A DNA stretch of 47,181 bases, taken from assembly GCA_934691625.1 (NCBI GenBank), contig CAKUTA010000018.1, positions 1 through 47,181 on the forward strand, written 5' to 3'. Source of the stretch: an uncultured Bacteroidales bacterium. Lineage in GTDB: Bacteria; Bacteroidota; Bacteroidia; Bacteroidales; UBA932. Both the position numbers and the translations under genes were made by a program. Positions within the stretch are counted from its first letter, which is position 1, and every line of letters starts with the position of its first letter. This document shows positions 1 through 8,254 of this stretch, in pieces. The notes beneath the pieces were generated by a model that saw only the letters and a list, made by a program, of their open reading frames with translations, had not been told where the DNA came from and searched no databases.

Positions 1-119
1 ATCCGGCACTCTCAATTCCTACTTAAAGAAATCAACGCTCTCGTTCTTTGTGTTTTGGTACTTGCTTCCTTGTACTTAGTCTTTCAATATTTTCAATGAG
101 CTACCGTTGTTTCTCAAAC
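1..119 (-). other. Transcribed leader running off the left edge (possible stable-RNA operon leader)
   Basis: Leftward leader downstream of a consensus promoter at 126-156, with no reading frame on the minus strand that looks real. It contains a CATTGAAAATATTGAAAG stretch resembling rRNA antitermination leaders of Bacteroidota and an AAAGAA/TTCTTT stem. The strong promoter and AT-rich upstream DNA fit an rRNA operon starting beyond the window, but no rRNA sequence is visible here, so this is inference from resemblance only. Confidence 0.3.
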
Positions 120-125
120 GGGCTG

Positions 126-156
126 CAAAGATACGCACTTTTTTATTCCCTCCAAA
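126..156 (-). promoter_or_regulatory. Strong primary-sigma promoter, leftward
   Basis: On the minus strand TTTG (153-156) is followed after exactly 19 bp by TATCTTTG (126-133), a perfect match to the Bacteroides -33/-7 consensus. The DNA upstream (157-205) is very A/T rich, like an UP element. It drives transcription off the left end of the window. Confidence 0.6.
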
Positions 157-250
157 TATTTTTAGACTTTTTTTTCAAATTTTCTCGATTTTATCGTTTT
201 ACTACATACGTTCTCTTCAGCAAACAGGCATTGACTCTGAAAAATCAGCA

Positions 251-280
251 TTGGCATTGACGAAATAATATCTAATTTTG
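251..280 (+). promoter_or_regulatory. Promoter of the chromate-transporter pair
   Basis: TTG (251-253), a 19-bp spacer and TAATTTTG (273-280) match the Bacteroides primary-sigma consensus. The start site would fall near 287. This rules out the TTG codon at 278 as a start, because it lies inside the -7 box, and supports the ATG at 344 as the first codon of the downstream gene. Confidence 0.6.
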
Positions 281-343
281 CGGACGGAAATCCGGCAGAC
301 AAGAAGCACTACTTCCAAGACCGGAGCGTTAAAAACTATTGCA

Positions 344-904
344 ATGACGGACATAACCAGAAAGACAGAAGTTCCGCTGATGGAGCTTTTCACGGTCTTC
401 ATGAAAATAGGCGCATTCACCATAGGCGGCGGATACGCGATGATACCTCTTATAAAGGACGAGCTTGACAGGCGGAAATGGATAGGAGAAGACGAGCTGC
501 CGGATATAATCGCATTGGCTCAATCCGCGCCTGGCATCCTTGCTGTCAATGTCTCAATATTCACAGGCTATAAGATACGGGGAGTGAAGGGCAGCATTGC
601 CGCCACAGTCGGCTCGGTTCTGCCATCGTTCATGATCATCCTCGCAATCGCCATGGCATTCACCAGTTTCAAGGACAACCCAATAGTAATCAGCATCTTC
701 AAGGGCATACGCCCGGTGGTGGTGTCGCTGATTGCCGCCCCGACCGTGGCAATGGCGAAAAAATCCTGCAGGACATGGTGGGCGTGGCTCATTGCCGTGA
801 TAAGCCTGCTTCTGGTGTCATTCCTGGAGGTATCCCCTATCTATATAATAATTTCCGTAATCGTGCTAGCACTGGCTGCCGCAAAGCTTTTCGAAAGGAG
901 GTAG
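344..904 (+). CDS. Chromate transporter (CHR family), first half-size subunit
   Basis: Integral membrane protein of 186 residues from the ATG at 344. It is one CHR domain, with the family glycine motif (FTIGGGYAMIP) near residues 25-35 and about five or six hydrophobic segments. Full-length ChrA proteins carry two such domains in one chain; here each half is a separate gene, and the second follows after 3 bp, so the two products probably pair in antiparallel fashion. The family exports chromate in exchange for sulfate in characterised members, but many short CHR pairs have no proven substrate. An upstream in-frame TTG at 278 lies inside the promoter and is rejected as start. Confidence 0.85.
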   Translation: MTDITRKTEVPLMELFTVFMKIGAFTIGGGYAMIPLIKDELDRRKWIGEDELPDIIALAQSAPGILAVNVSIFTGYKIRGVKGSIAATVGSVLPSFMIILAIAMAFTSFKDNPIVISIFKGIRPVVVSLIAAPTVAMAKKSCRTWWAWLIAVISLLLVSFLEVSPIYIIISVIVLALAAAKLFERR

Positions 905-907
905 GAC

Positions 908-1519
908 ATGGTCATCACTCTTATAATCCAGCTTTTCGCCACATTCTTCGTGATCGGGATGTTCACTTTCGGAGGCGGATACGCAATGCTTTCCCTGATC
1001 CAGGGGCAAGTGGTTACAGCTCATGAATGGATCTCACAGAGCACATTCACGGATATCGTGGCGATTTCCCAGATGACGCCAGGCCCTATCGGCATCAACT
1101 GTGCCACCTACGTCGGCTACGATGTGCTGATGAAGGCGACAGGCAGCCATCTGCTGGGCATAATCGGGTCATTCACCGCCACCAGCGCCATAGTGCTTCC
1201 GTCATTCATAATAGTACTGGCGCTCGTGAAGTTCTACATGAAATTCAACGGAAATGCCCTCTTCGAAAGCGTAATGAGCTGGATCCGCCCATCGGTGGTA
1301 GGGCTCATCGGCGCCGCAGCCGTGATCCTCATGTTCGACGCATCATGGTCAGGCACGCCACTGCTCTCCAGGTTCAGTATGCGCATAGTCACCGAAAATT
1401 TCCCCGACTGGAAAAGCTGGGCTCTGTTCGTCGCAGCAATGATTGCGTCAATGTGCTTCAAGGTCGGCCCGATACCGATAATCCTCGCCGGCGGCGTCCT
1501 GGGGATCCTGCTCTATTAA
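908..1519 (+). CDS. Chromate transporter (CHR family), second half-size subunit
   Basis: A 203-residue membrane protein, the partner of the gene just upstream. The start is well set: GGAGG lies a few bases before the ATG and the spacing to the upstream stop is 3 bp, indicating translational coupling. The CHR motif (FTFGGGYAMLS) sits near residues 18-28 and a second conserved segment, QMTPGPIGIN, near residue 55. The two halves are clearly homologous (both have GGGYAM and a downstream Q-x-x-PG/APG segment), showing an old duplication. Substrate is uncertain: chromate, sulfate or another oxyanion. Confidence 0.85.
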   Translation: MVITLIIQLFATFFVIGMFTFGGGYAMLSLIQGQVVTAHEWISQSTFTDIVAISQMTPGPIGINCATYVGYDVLMKATGSHLLGIIGSFTATSAIVLPSFIIVLALVKFYMKFNGNALFESVMSWIRPSVVGLIGAAAVILMFDASWSGTPLLSRFSMRIVTENFPDWKSWALFVAAMIASMCFKVGPIPIILAGGVLGILLY

Positions 1520-1654
1520 GGCCAGGGCCAGTCTGGTCAATGCATCCGTACAGGAAGAATCCAGGGGCAATGATCCTCGTACAGGAGCAATGCAGCACGT
1601 CCATGGTCAATGCGCCACGCGACGCAATGCCCGCCAGCCAAGCGCCGCAGACAC

Positions 1655-1774
1655 GTAACGCACTGATAGTTAATAAAATACGCATCTTCAAAATCCATAA
1701 AACTGCGATTTTGAAAATGCGTATATTTTTGTTTATCAGAGTTTTATGTTTCACGCACACAAAGTGCGCTCCAC
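1655..1774. repeat. GTAAC-CACTGATA / TGCGCTCCAC boundary repeat, copy 1
   Basis: Begins with CGTAACGCACTGATA and ends with GTGCGCTCCAC, with a long terminator-like hairpin in between. The same boundaries, also around a hairpin, recur at 35211-35319. This copy lies between convergent genes. The outer arms are less complementary here than in the second copy. Confidence 0.5.
1678..1724. terminator. Bidirectional intrinsic terminator
   Basis: ATACGCATCTTCAAAATC (1678-1695) pairs with GATTTTGAAAATGCGTAT (1707-1724), 18 bp with one mismatch. It is flanked by A-rich DNA on the left and T-rich DNA on the right, so it can stop both the chromate-transporter transcript and the convergent hexosaminidase transcript. 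Confidence 0.75.
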
Positions 1775-1783
1775 ATTGACCGG

Positions 1784-3439
1784 CTATTTTTCAGCCTGCG
1801 GCATGCCGTACTGGCCGAGGACATCGCGGCTGTAAGTCATCCCCATCGCATCGTAAATCTCGAATGAATGAGCAAGGGATGCCTTGAATCTGTTGATGTC
1901 CTTATGGTCAGGCTGGCACCACTGAACCTCGCTGAGAGCGGACATTCTAGGAAGCAGCATATACTCCAGATGCTCAGGAGTTGCAATATACTCTGTCCAG
2001 AGATTTGCCTGCACACCGAGCACGTGCTTCTGCGCCTCGGCAGGAATATCTGTATATGGTTCGCAGGAATACACTTTCTCAACAGGAAGATTTCCGCCGA
2101 TCGCAAGCGGCTCCAGATTAGTGGAATCAGACTGATAATAGTCGAAATACATATAATTGTTAGGAGTCATTATGACATCGAAGCCCTGCTTTGCAGCCTC
2201 TATTCCGCCCTTGGCGCCTCTCCAGGACATGACCGTAGCGCCCTCGGCAAGCTTGCCTTCAAGAACCTCATCCCAGCCGATAATCTTGCGTCCATGGTCA
2301 TTGAGGAACTTCTGCACCCTGGCTGTCACATAGCTCTGAAGATATTCCTCGGCGGTATGCTTGGAATCTGACTTCAGGCCAAGCTCCTTGATACGCTTCT
2401 GGCATGCTGGGCATGCTTTCCACGCTGTCTTAGGGCACTCATCGCCTCCTATATGGATATACTCTGACGGGAAGAGTTCCATAACCTCAGTAAGGACACC
2501 CTCGATGAAGTCGAATGTCGTCTCCTTTCCAGGGCAGAGCACTTCATCAGCTATGCCCCATACAGGTCTTACGGTATAAGGGCCGCCGGTGCATCCGAGT
2601 TCAGGATATGAGGTCAATGCTGCCACCATGTGACCAGGAAGGTCTATTTCAGGAACGACCGTGATTCCAAGGTCCGCTGCATAAGCCACGACATCCTTGA
2701 TCTCATCCTGTGTATAGAATCCGCCATAACGTGTATGGTCGAACTCGTTCCAGTTCTTGCCAATCATGGTGCTATCCCTCCACGCTCCGATTTCCGTGAG
2801 CTTAGGATATTTCTTTATTTCGATTCTCCAGCCCTGGTCCTCGGTAAGATGCCAGTGGAAGCGGTTCAGCTTATATGCCGCCATCACATCAAGATATCTC
2901 TTCACCTCGTTCACGTCGAAGAAATGACGTGCGACATCCAGATGCATACCACGGTATGCGAATCTAGGCTTGTCCTTGATGGTAACGCAAGGGAGAACCC
3001 ATTTTTCCCCTGCAGCCTGCCTCTTTCCATAATAGGCAGCAGGAAGCATCTGACCGAATGTCTGCGATGCATATCTGAAACCGGCTGCCGAAGATGCCTG
3101 AATCCTGACTCCGTCCTTAGTGACATCCAGCTGATACTCTTCAGGTGCAAGTTCCGGATTAAGAGCGAATTCAATGCATTTTCCTGAGGCATCCTGGAGC
3201 ACTTCCGTCTTTTTCCCTGTAACTAAAGTAAGGTTCTGGGCAAATGAATTCACCCACTGGAGCGACTCTCCGTCAAGAGACGGATCCGCTTTCACAGGAA
3301 CACCTGCCACACGGAATATCCCGCTGTGCTGCTCCACACTTTCAGGGCAAGGTATCACATTGATTTCTGGTGCTTTAGTGCAACCGGCGAGAGCCAGAAG
3401 CATCGAGGCCATCAAAGGCAATACTTTAGAATGTTTCAT
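1784..3439 (-). CDS. Beta-N-acetylhexosaminidase lipoprotein (GH20)
   Basis: A 551-residue exported glycosidase that removes terminal N-acetylglucosamine or N-acetylgalactosamine from glycans. The N-terminus is a lipoprotein signal with Cys20 (LALAGC). Residues about 27-150 form the GH20b-type N-terminal domain, and about 155-505 the GH20 barrel. The catalytic Asp-Glu pair is D333-E334 in HIGGDEC, and other family landmarks are present: HWHLTEDQGWR (195-205), PEIDLPGH (263-270) and a late Trp in NLWTEY. Length is typical. No polysaccharide-utilisation genes (susC/susD) flank it, so it is a stand-alone enzyme, probably for host mucin or N-glycan ends or for recycling. Confidence 0.93.
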   Translation of the reverse strand: MKHSKVLPLMASMLLALAGCTKAPEINVIPCPESVEQHSGIFRVAGVPVKADPSLDGESLQWVNSFAQNLTLVTGKKTEVLQDASGKCIEFALNPELAPEEYQLDVTKDGVRIQASSAAGFRYASQTFGQMLPAAYYGKRQAAGEKWVLPCVTIKDKPRFAYRGMHLDVARHFFDVNEVKRYLDVMAAYKLNRFHWHLTEDQGWRIEIKKYPKLTEIGAWRDSTMIGKNWNEFDHTRYGGFYTQDEIKDVVAYAADLGITVVPEIDLPGHMVAALTSYPELGCTGGPYTVRPVWGIADEVLCPGKETTFDFIEGVLTEVMELFPSEYIHIGGDECPKTAWKACPACQKRIKELGLKSDSKHTAEEYLQSYVTARVQKFLNDHGRKIIGWDEVLEGKLAEGATVMSWRGAKGGIEAAKQGFDVIMTPNNYMYFDYYQSDSTNLEPLAIGGNLPVEKVYSCEPYTDIPAEAQKHVLGVQANLWTEYIATPEHLEYMLLPRMSALSEVQWCQPDHKDINRFKASLAHSFEIYDAMGMTYSRDVLGQYGMPQAEK

Positions 3440-3527
3440 ATTTTGAATATTGGATATTAGTAAGCATCTAATTTAAGCATTATTTCCGTCATGGCAATGC
3501 CTAAGCAGCATATTTACCCGCAGAAAA

Positions 3528-5039
3528 CTAATCCTCCGCGGCAATGGCCTGACGGTAGCGCCCTTTCAGAACGACCATGCAGCCTGCGCAATATGCAAGC
3601 AGCAGGATGGTGTGCAGCAGCAGTTTAAGCCCTTCTGCCAATGCTCCGGATTCCGACATTGCAGCCCCCGGGAACAGCCACACGTCCGAGAATATCGAAA
3701 TGCAGCATATCACGCCTATCAGCAGGAACAATGCCCCGATCCGCTTCCAGCTATATGGTATAGGATACCAGCGGGCGCCTAGCACCGCGCTGATTATGAA
3801 CATGACAAGGTAGCTTGCCAGATGTCCGAATGCAGCGGCCCAGAACGAATAGCGCGGCATGAAGATGACATTGACAACTACAGTCACGGCTAGGCCAGCC
3901 AATGTTATCCATATCGCCATATTCGTCTTGCCGGAAAGCTTGTACCACATCGAGACATTGAAGAGCATGCCCAGAAGCATATAGGAGAGCAGCATTATCG
4001 GGACGACGCCCATGCCGGAACGGAAATCCTTGCCTATTATCAGAGAAAAGACATCAAGGTAGAGGAACACGCCCAGGAGGATGAGTCCGCAGAATGCCGT
4101 AAAATATTCCATGACAATAGCATACAGCTGCTTAGCACCCTTATTCTGTGCCCGTTGGAAGAAAAACGGCTCGGCAGCGAAGCGGAACATCTGTATAAAC
4201 AGGTTCATTATGACCGAGAGCTTCACCGCCGCCTGAAATACGCCAAGGCTGGAGCGCCATGCCTCCACAGATGTATCGAAGTAGCGGAAAAGAATCCTGT
4301 CCAGAAAGTCATTGACAATCCCCGGAAGTGCGGCAACCATCAGCGGTATGGAGTACGCAAGCATCTGACGCAGAAGCTTTCTGTCAAACCTGAAGGAGAA
4401 GCGGAGCAGATCCGGAATGAAGAGCAGCCCACATACTATGCTGCTGACCAGGATAGCAAATATGACGTATGTGAAGTCAGGCGTCGGGGAGACGAAATGG
4501 CTCATGAACTGGCTGACATGCGACGGATACCAGAAGAACAGCACCATATTGGCCGCAGTCTCTGTAAGGATCTTGACCGTCTTTATTACGGCGAAGCGCA
4601 ATGCCTTGTGCTCCTGGCGCAGCTTGGCGAAAAGTATCGCAGTCGTGCAGTCCATGGCAAGAATTCCGCCTATATAAATGATACAGTTCTCGAATCCGGC
4701 ATAGCCGAGCGCAGAAGCAATCTGACTGGAGAACAGCATGGTGAAGGCAAGGAATGAGAAGCTGACTCCGAAGACAGTCGCAAGGGCATTGGAATAGACC
4801 ACTGCCGGGTTCACGCCCTCCCTGTTTGCGAAGCGGAAGCAGCCCGTCTCCAGCCCAAGCACCAGGACCACCTGAAGCACAGCGATATACGCCATGAATT
4901 CAGTAACGACGCCATAGCTGGCTGTGGTCAGCAGACGTGTATAGAACGGTACGAAAAGAAAGTTTATTATCCTCGCCAGGATAGTGCTGAGACCGTATAT
5001 CGCGGTTTCACTGGCAAGCTGTTTCAATGGATTCGCCAT
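3528..5039 (-). CDS. Polysaccharide flippase-like membrane protein (Wzx / MOP superfamily)
   Basis: About 503 residues with roughly 14 hydrophobic segments. The start used is the ATG at 5039 (MANPLKQLASETAIYGL), which matches the usual beginning of Bacteroidales oligosaccharide flippases. The frame stays open to 5147, but the extra 36 residues look unlike the family. The first third is the polysaccharide-biosynthesis domain and the end is the extra C-terminal helix bundle. Such proteins flip lipid-linked sugar units across the inner membrane for capsule, O-antigen or glycoprotein synthesis. No glycosyltransferases or polymerase are adjacent, so the glycan is unknown. A near 900-bp repeat-filled gap lies upstream. 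Confidence 0.85.
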   Translation of the reverse strand: MANPLKQLASETAIYGLSTILARIINFLFVPFYTRLLTTASYGVVTEFMAYIAVLQVVLVLGLETGCFRFANREGVNPAVVYSNALATVFGVSFSFLAFTMLFSSQIASALGYAGFENCIIYIGGILAMDCTTAILFAKLRQEHKALRFAVIKTVKILTETAANMVLFFWYPSHVSQFMSHFVSPTPDFTYVIFAILVSSIVCGLLFIPDLLRFSFRFDRKLLRQMLAYSIPLMVAALPGIVNDFLDRILFRYFDTSVEAWRSSLGVFQAAVKLSVIMNLFIQMFRFAAEPFFFQRAQNKGAKQLYAIVMEYFTAFCGLILLGVFLYLDVFSLIIGKDFRSGMGVVPIMLLSYMLLGMLFNVSMWYKLSGKTNMAIWITLAGLAVTVVVNVIFMPRYSFWAAAFGHLASYLVMFIISAVLGARWYPIPYSWKRIGALFLLIGVICCISIFSDVWLFPGAAMSESGALAEGLKLLLHTILLLAYCAGCMVVLKGRYRQAIAAED

Positions 5040-5203
5040 AAGCCATGCGCCGCCAGGTTTCATAGCCGTTTCAGCTATCCCGTACCAACCAGGTCCGAGA
5101 ACAGGGCTCAAGGCAGCGACGGCAAAATTAGTGATTTTTGGGCACAAATGGCATTTTCGTCAGGTGATTATGACAATGTGACCGGAGGGGTCGCCGCACC
5201 CCT

Positions 5204-5371
5204 CTGTCGGGACGGCGCCACGGCACAATCCGTAAAACCCTGATAATCAATATCATTTCCGAGCCCAGTGCGGATTTCGGACTATTTTTTAGTTCAAAAT
5301 CCACACCTCACTTTCATAACCTGCTAAATATCAATATAATAGTATTCCATACCGTGGCACAGTCCCGACAG
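5204..5371. repeat. MITE-like element with 20-bp terminal inverted repeats
   Basis: The left end CTGTCGGGACGGCGCCACGG (5204-5223) and the reverse complement of the right end (5352-5371) match at 18 of 20 positions. The 128-bp interior shows no gene. No second copy was seen in the window. Confidence 0.55.
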
Positions 5372-5446
5372 ACGCAAAACAATAGCAATGCAGATGGCAA
5401 GACAGGTGCAAGGCCAGCAGATGCTGGTTATCCTCGAGCCCGACAC

Positions 5447-5518
5447 TGATTATCAAGAAGTTACATATCTCAAAGTCAGCACATGCGACATTTGAAATTC
5501 ACAAGTCATTGATAATCA
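5447..5518. repeat. 72-bp hairpin repeat, copy 1
   Basis: Starts with TGATTATCA and ends with TGATAATCA. The left and right halves are imperfect reverse complements (arms about 31 bp), so the whole unit folds into one hairpin. It is about 81 % identical, without gaps, to 20036-20107. Confidence 0.75.
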
Positions 5519-5646
5519 AGTTAGACTTCCATTTTTATAACATCAGCCCCACGAGGCAACCTACCGGGCAGGGCATGAATGCGTCCGGGCGGACGAATAA
5601 CGGGGCAGGAGTAAAACCCTGTGTATTACGGTGTCCGGTATAATCT

Positions 5647-5714
5647 CATTTCTACGGACGAAACAGCAAAAATGGTTACTTTCTCCGGTGAAACGGCATT
5701 TCTACGGAGAAAAC
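5647..5714. repeat. Three short tandem palindromes
   Basis: Units at 5647-5664 (CATTTCTACGGACGAAAC), 5678-5694 (ACTTTCTCCGGTGAAAC) and 5697-5714 (CATTTCTACGGAGAAAAC). Each is a near palindrome built on TTTCTnCGGnGAAA. They could be protein-binding sites or remains of a repetitive element. Confidence 0.5.
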
Positions 5715-5785
5715 CCATGTAAAGACGGATGGATGTCACCAAAGGGGTGCAACACACGCACACAAACGGATGCCACAGAAAAGAT

Positions 5786-5817
5786 GTACGGTCCGCGATT
5801 CACATCGCAGACCGTAC
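5786..5817. terminator. Stable hairpin, possible terminator
   Basis: GTACGGTCCGCGA pairs with TCGCAGACCGTAC around a six-base loop, with one mismatch. Leftward it is followed by ATCTTTTCT, a modest U-run, so it may act as a second stop behind the cyclophilin gene or as the end of a lost gene. Confidence 0.4.
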
Positions 5818-5912
5818 GCAATTCTAACCTAAAACTTAACCTATGAAAAAACTATTCGACTGAAAAATTAGCAAATTCTATGCCGTCGCGTATGTTAAAT
5901 TATACTAAAAGT

Positions 5913-5933
5913 CGAAAAAGTTATCCTTTTTCG
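5913..5933 (-). terminator. Terminator of the cyclophilin gene
   Basis: CGAAAAAG and CTTTTTCG form an 8-bp stem with a 5-base loop, 12 bases past the cyclophilin stop. Leftward transcription then runs into ACTTTTAG. The stem is A/U rich, so strength is moderate. Confidence 0.5.
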
Positions 5934-5944
5934 GAACGAATCCA

Positions 5945-6715
5945 CTATTTCTTTACCGTAGCGGCTGCCTCAGTGCTGTCCGCTGCTGTCTTCGTGGTAT
6001 CAGCTGGAGCAGCCGGCATTGACTCGGGATCCACCTTGATGGTGATAATCCGGACATCTGTCATAGGACGGTCGCGCCTGTCAGTAGCCACAGCTGCAAT
6101 CTTGTCAATGACATTGAATCCGTCCACAGTCTGGCCGAATACTGTATATTCGCCGTCAAGCTGGGCACAGGTGCTCTCGTCCTGAACGATGTAGAACTGT
6201 GAGCCGGAAGACTCCTTGGCAGGGTTAGCGGCATCACCACGTCTAGCTGCGGCAAGAGCACCCTTGATATGCTTGTATTCCGGCACGAACTCGGCAGGAA
6301 TTGTATAGCCAGGACCGCCCTGGCCATATTTCTCCACCATTGATGTATCCTTTGTATAAGGATCTCCGCCCTGGATCATGAAGCCATTGATAACCCTGTG
6401 GAACAGGAGGCTGTCATAATATCCTGAAATGGCAAGCTTCTCGAAGTTAGCACGATGCTTAGGGGTCTTCTTGTAGAGCTTCACCTTGATGGTCCCGAGG
6501 CTTGTCACGATATCGAATACCGGCTCCTCAGGAAGTCTTGCGGCCAGATCACCGGCCTCTTTCTGTTTCTGAATCATTTCTTCTTGCTTTAATGAATCCA
6601 ACCTGGCTTTTTCAGCCGCTGCTGCCGCTTCCTTCTTCTTCTGGTTGCCGCAGCCTGCAATCATACCTGCCACAGCGAGGCAGGCGAAAGATTTAAGAAT
6701 AAAACTTGTCTTCAT
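5945..6715 (-). CDS. Peptidyl-prolyl cis-trans isomerase, cyclophilin type, lipoprotein
   Basis: A 256-residue periplasmic or outer-membrane-anchored foldase. It has a lipoprotein signal with Cys22 (MIAGC), a charged Ala/Lys/Glu-rich helical linker (25-60), a cyclophilin domain (about 66-228) and a low-complexity Ala/Thr/Asp tail. Active-site landmarks are FHRVINGFMIQGGD (105-118, with the catalytic Arg) and SGSQFYI (170-176). It is expected to speed Xaa-Pro isomerisation of exported proteins. The gene is alone on its transcript, with its own terminator. A palindromic repeat occupies the space upstream, between it and the MFS carrier gene. Confidence 0.92.
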   Translation of the reverse strand: MKTSFILKSFACLAVAGMIAGCGNQKKKEAAAAAEKARLDSLKQEEMIQKQKEAGDLAARLPEEPVFDIVTSLGTIKVKLYKKTPKHRANFEKLAISGYYDSLLFHRVINGFMIQGGDPYTKDTSMVEKYGQGGPGYTIPAEFVPEYKHIKGALAAARRGDAANPAKESSGSQFYIVQDESTCAQLDGEYTVFGQTVDGFNVIDKIAAVATDRRDRPMTDVRIITIKVDPESMPAAPADTTKTAADSTEAAATVKK

Positions 6716-6730
6716 ATCAATGTGAATTTA

Positions 6731-6804
6731 GAATCTGCTTTGAAATGACTAAAAAGTTGTTTGAGGTAAGTAACCCACTCAGATAATAATTTCTAAACAG
6801 CTTC
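6731..6804. repeat. GAATCTGTTTT-family palindromic repeat, short copy
   Basis: The left end GAATCTGCTTTGAAAT and the reverse complement of the right end GAAGCTGTTTAGAAAT differ at only three of 16 positions; an AAGTTGTTTGAGG core follows the left end. The right end abuts the MFS gene so closely that the stop codon (6805-6807) merges with the repeat edge. It is related to 18620-18781 and 14352-14391. Confidence 0.65.
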
Positions 6805-8208
6805 TTATTTGAAATTACCATCATGAGAAACACCAGCCTCGACCTTTATCTTCATGCGTCCCCATCCAAGCACCGGTAGCACAAACGAAAGTATGCAAGC
6901 CGCGAGCCAGAACACGGCCGCCTGCGTAAAATCATATACCTCGGCAGCCTGTGAAGAAGCAGAGCCGCCCTGAATAAGATATCCGCTCACGATATCCTGC
7001 ACAGCCGCAGCCACATAGCTCGACACACCGACAATTCCAAGGGCCGCTCCCGTAGCCTTGCGCGGAACGATATCCACCGCCATCAGCCCCGCGACCACAC
7101 AATACAGGACGCCGATAAAGAGGCTGAAGAAAGACACATATATTATATTCATGACGTAGCCGCTCTTCGCAAACAGGAACAATGCCAGCGAGACAAAGCA
7201 CAGCACGCCCGAAAGGATCACAGGCTTCACCCTGTCGCCCTTGAACACCTTGTCGGAAAGCCACCCGGCAAAGACTGTCCCTGCCACTCCGAAAGCCTCG
7301 GAAAACGCAATGATCTGTGTGGCGGCAGGAAGAGAAAAGCCACGCGCCTTCTGAAGGAACAGCACCCCCCATCCGCTTATAGCATACTGGGTTATATACA
7401 CGAATGCACTGGAAACCGCGATAATCCATATTCCGGGATGCCTGAACACGATCTTCTGAAGTTCCCTCGTCGGCATCGAATCGACTTTCCCCGGAGTTTC
7501 TCCGGAAAGCTGCTGCACCGATGGAAGCCCCTTGCTCTCAGGAGTATCAGAAACAAACAGCAGCGTGATGACACCCCCGCATGCACCGGCAACGGCTGCG
7601 AAAATGAACCCCCACTCCCATCCAAGGGCACCGACCAAGACACCGGTCAAAATGAACGTCAGGAACTTGCCAAGATATGGGCTGGCGCTGAAAATGCTGT
7701 AGTAAGTACCACGCTTCGACAGCGGGAACCAGCGCGAAAGGTTGATTATCCCCGGAGGAGCTCCCATCGACTGCACCCATCCATTCATTCCCCATAATAT
7801 GAAGAAGGCGATGAATATCAATGCTCCCGGCAAGCCTGACATCGTACCGAAAAGTCCGATGACGCCCATGACAAGATTCACAAGTGCGGACACGAAAAGC
7901 CCGACCGCCATGAAGCGCCTTATATTGCAGTAGTCTGCGATGAATCCATTTGTGAATTTTCCAAGCGCATAGACGAAAAGCAATGCCGACCCTATAAGGC
8001 CAAGCTGTCCGGCTGTAAGCAGGCCGCTGTCAATGAGAGGCTGCTTCACCACACTCAATGTCATTCTGCACACATAATAAAGGCTATATGCGGCAGTAGC
8101 CCCCCAGAAAGTCCTGGCCCGGAGCCTTCTATAAACGCCATCCACTTCATTTTCAGCCACCTTGGCTGCAGAAGGCTTGCTTATCCTGAAATAAGTGTAT
8201 ATGCTCAT
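6805..8208 (-). CDS. MFS transporter, organophosphate:phosphate antiporter type
   Basis: A 467-residue inner-membrane protein with twelve predicted helices. The N-terminal segment (RARTFWGATAAYSLYYVCRMTLS, near residues 30-52, split here only by description) and a following G-K-F-x-x-G-x-x-A-D loop resemble the GlpT/UhpT/UhpC group, which exchanges glycerol-3-phosphate or sugar phosphates for inorganic phosphate. Which ester is carried cannot be read from sequence. The gene is single. Divergent promoter boxes are shared with the SGNH hydrolase on the other side. Confidence 0.82.
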   Translation of the reverse strand: MSIYTYFRISKPSAAKVAENEVDGVYRRLRARTFWGATAAYSLYYVCRMTLSVVKQPLIDSGLLTAGQLGLIGSALLFVYALGKFTNGFIADYCNIRRFMAVGLFVSALVNLVMGVIGLFGTMSGLPGALIFIAFFILWGMNGWVQSMGAPPGIINLSRWFPLSKRGTYYSIFSASPYLGKFLTFILTGVLVGALGWEWGFIFAAVAGACGGVITLLFVSDTPESKGLPSVQQLSGETPGKVDSMPTRELQKIVFRHPGIWIIAVSSAFVYITQYAISGWGVLFLQKARGFSLPAATQIIAFSEAFGVAGTVFAGWLSDKVFKGDRVKPVILSGVLCFVSLALFLFAKSGYVMNIIYVSFFSLFIGVLYCVVAGLMAVDIVPRKATGAALGIVGVSSYVAAAVQDIVSGYLIQGGSASSQAAEVYDFTQAAVFWLAACILSFVLPVLGWGRMKIKVEAGVSHDGNFK

Positions 8209-8254
8209 CAGTCATCGCATTCCTGTACGGAAACATTTATCCGGACATTTGCGG

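Larger units (their letters stand above)
5040..5944. other. Gene-free, repeat-rich intergenic region
   Basis: About 900 bp between the cyclophilin stop and the flippase start with no convincing gene. From left to right it holds a GAGGGG/CCCCTC hairpin (5186-5204), a 168-bp inverted-repeat element (5204-5371), a 72-bp hairpin repeat (5447-5518), three TTTCTACGGAGAAA-type palindromes (5647-5714), a strong hairpin (5786-5817), a six-codon frame starting ATGAAAAAA at 5843 and the cyclophilin terminator (5913-5933). It looks like a landing zone for small palindromic elements and gene remnants. Confidence 0.6.

Noticed and set aside
278..343. N-terminal extension of the first chromate transporter from a TTG start
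   Set aside because: The TTG is part of the TAATTTTG promoter box, and the extra residues do not resemble the family; the ATG at 344 is preferred.
1027..1779. A 250-codon frame overlapping the second chromate transporter
   Set aside because: It lies in another frame of a clear CHR gene, has an Arg-rich translation and runs through the terminator hairpin.
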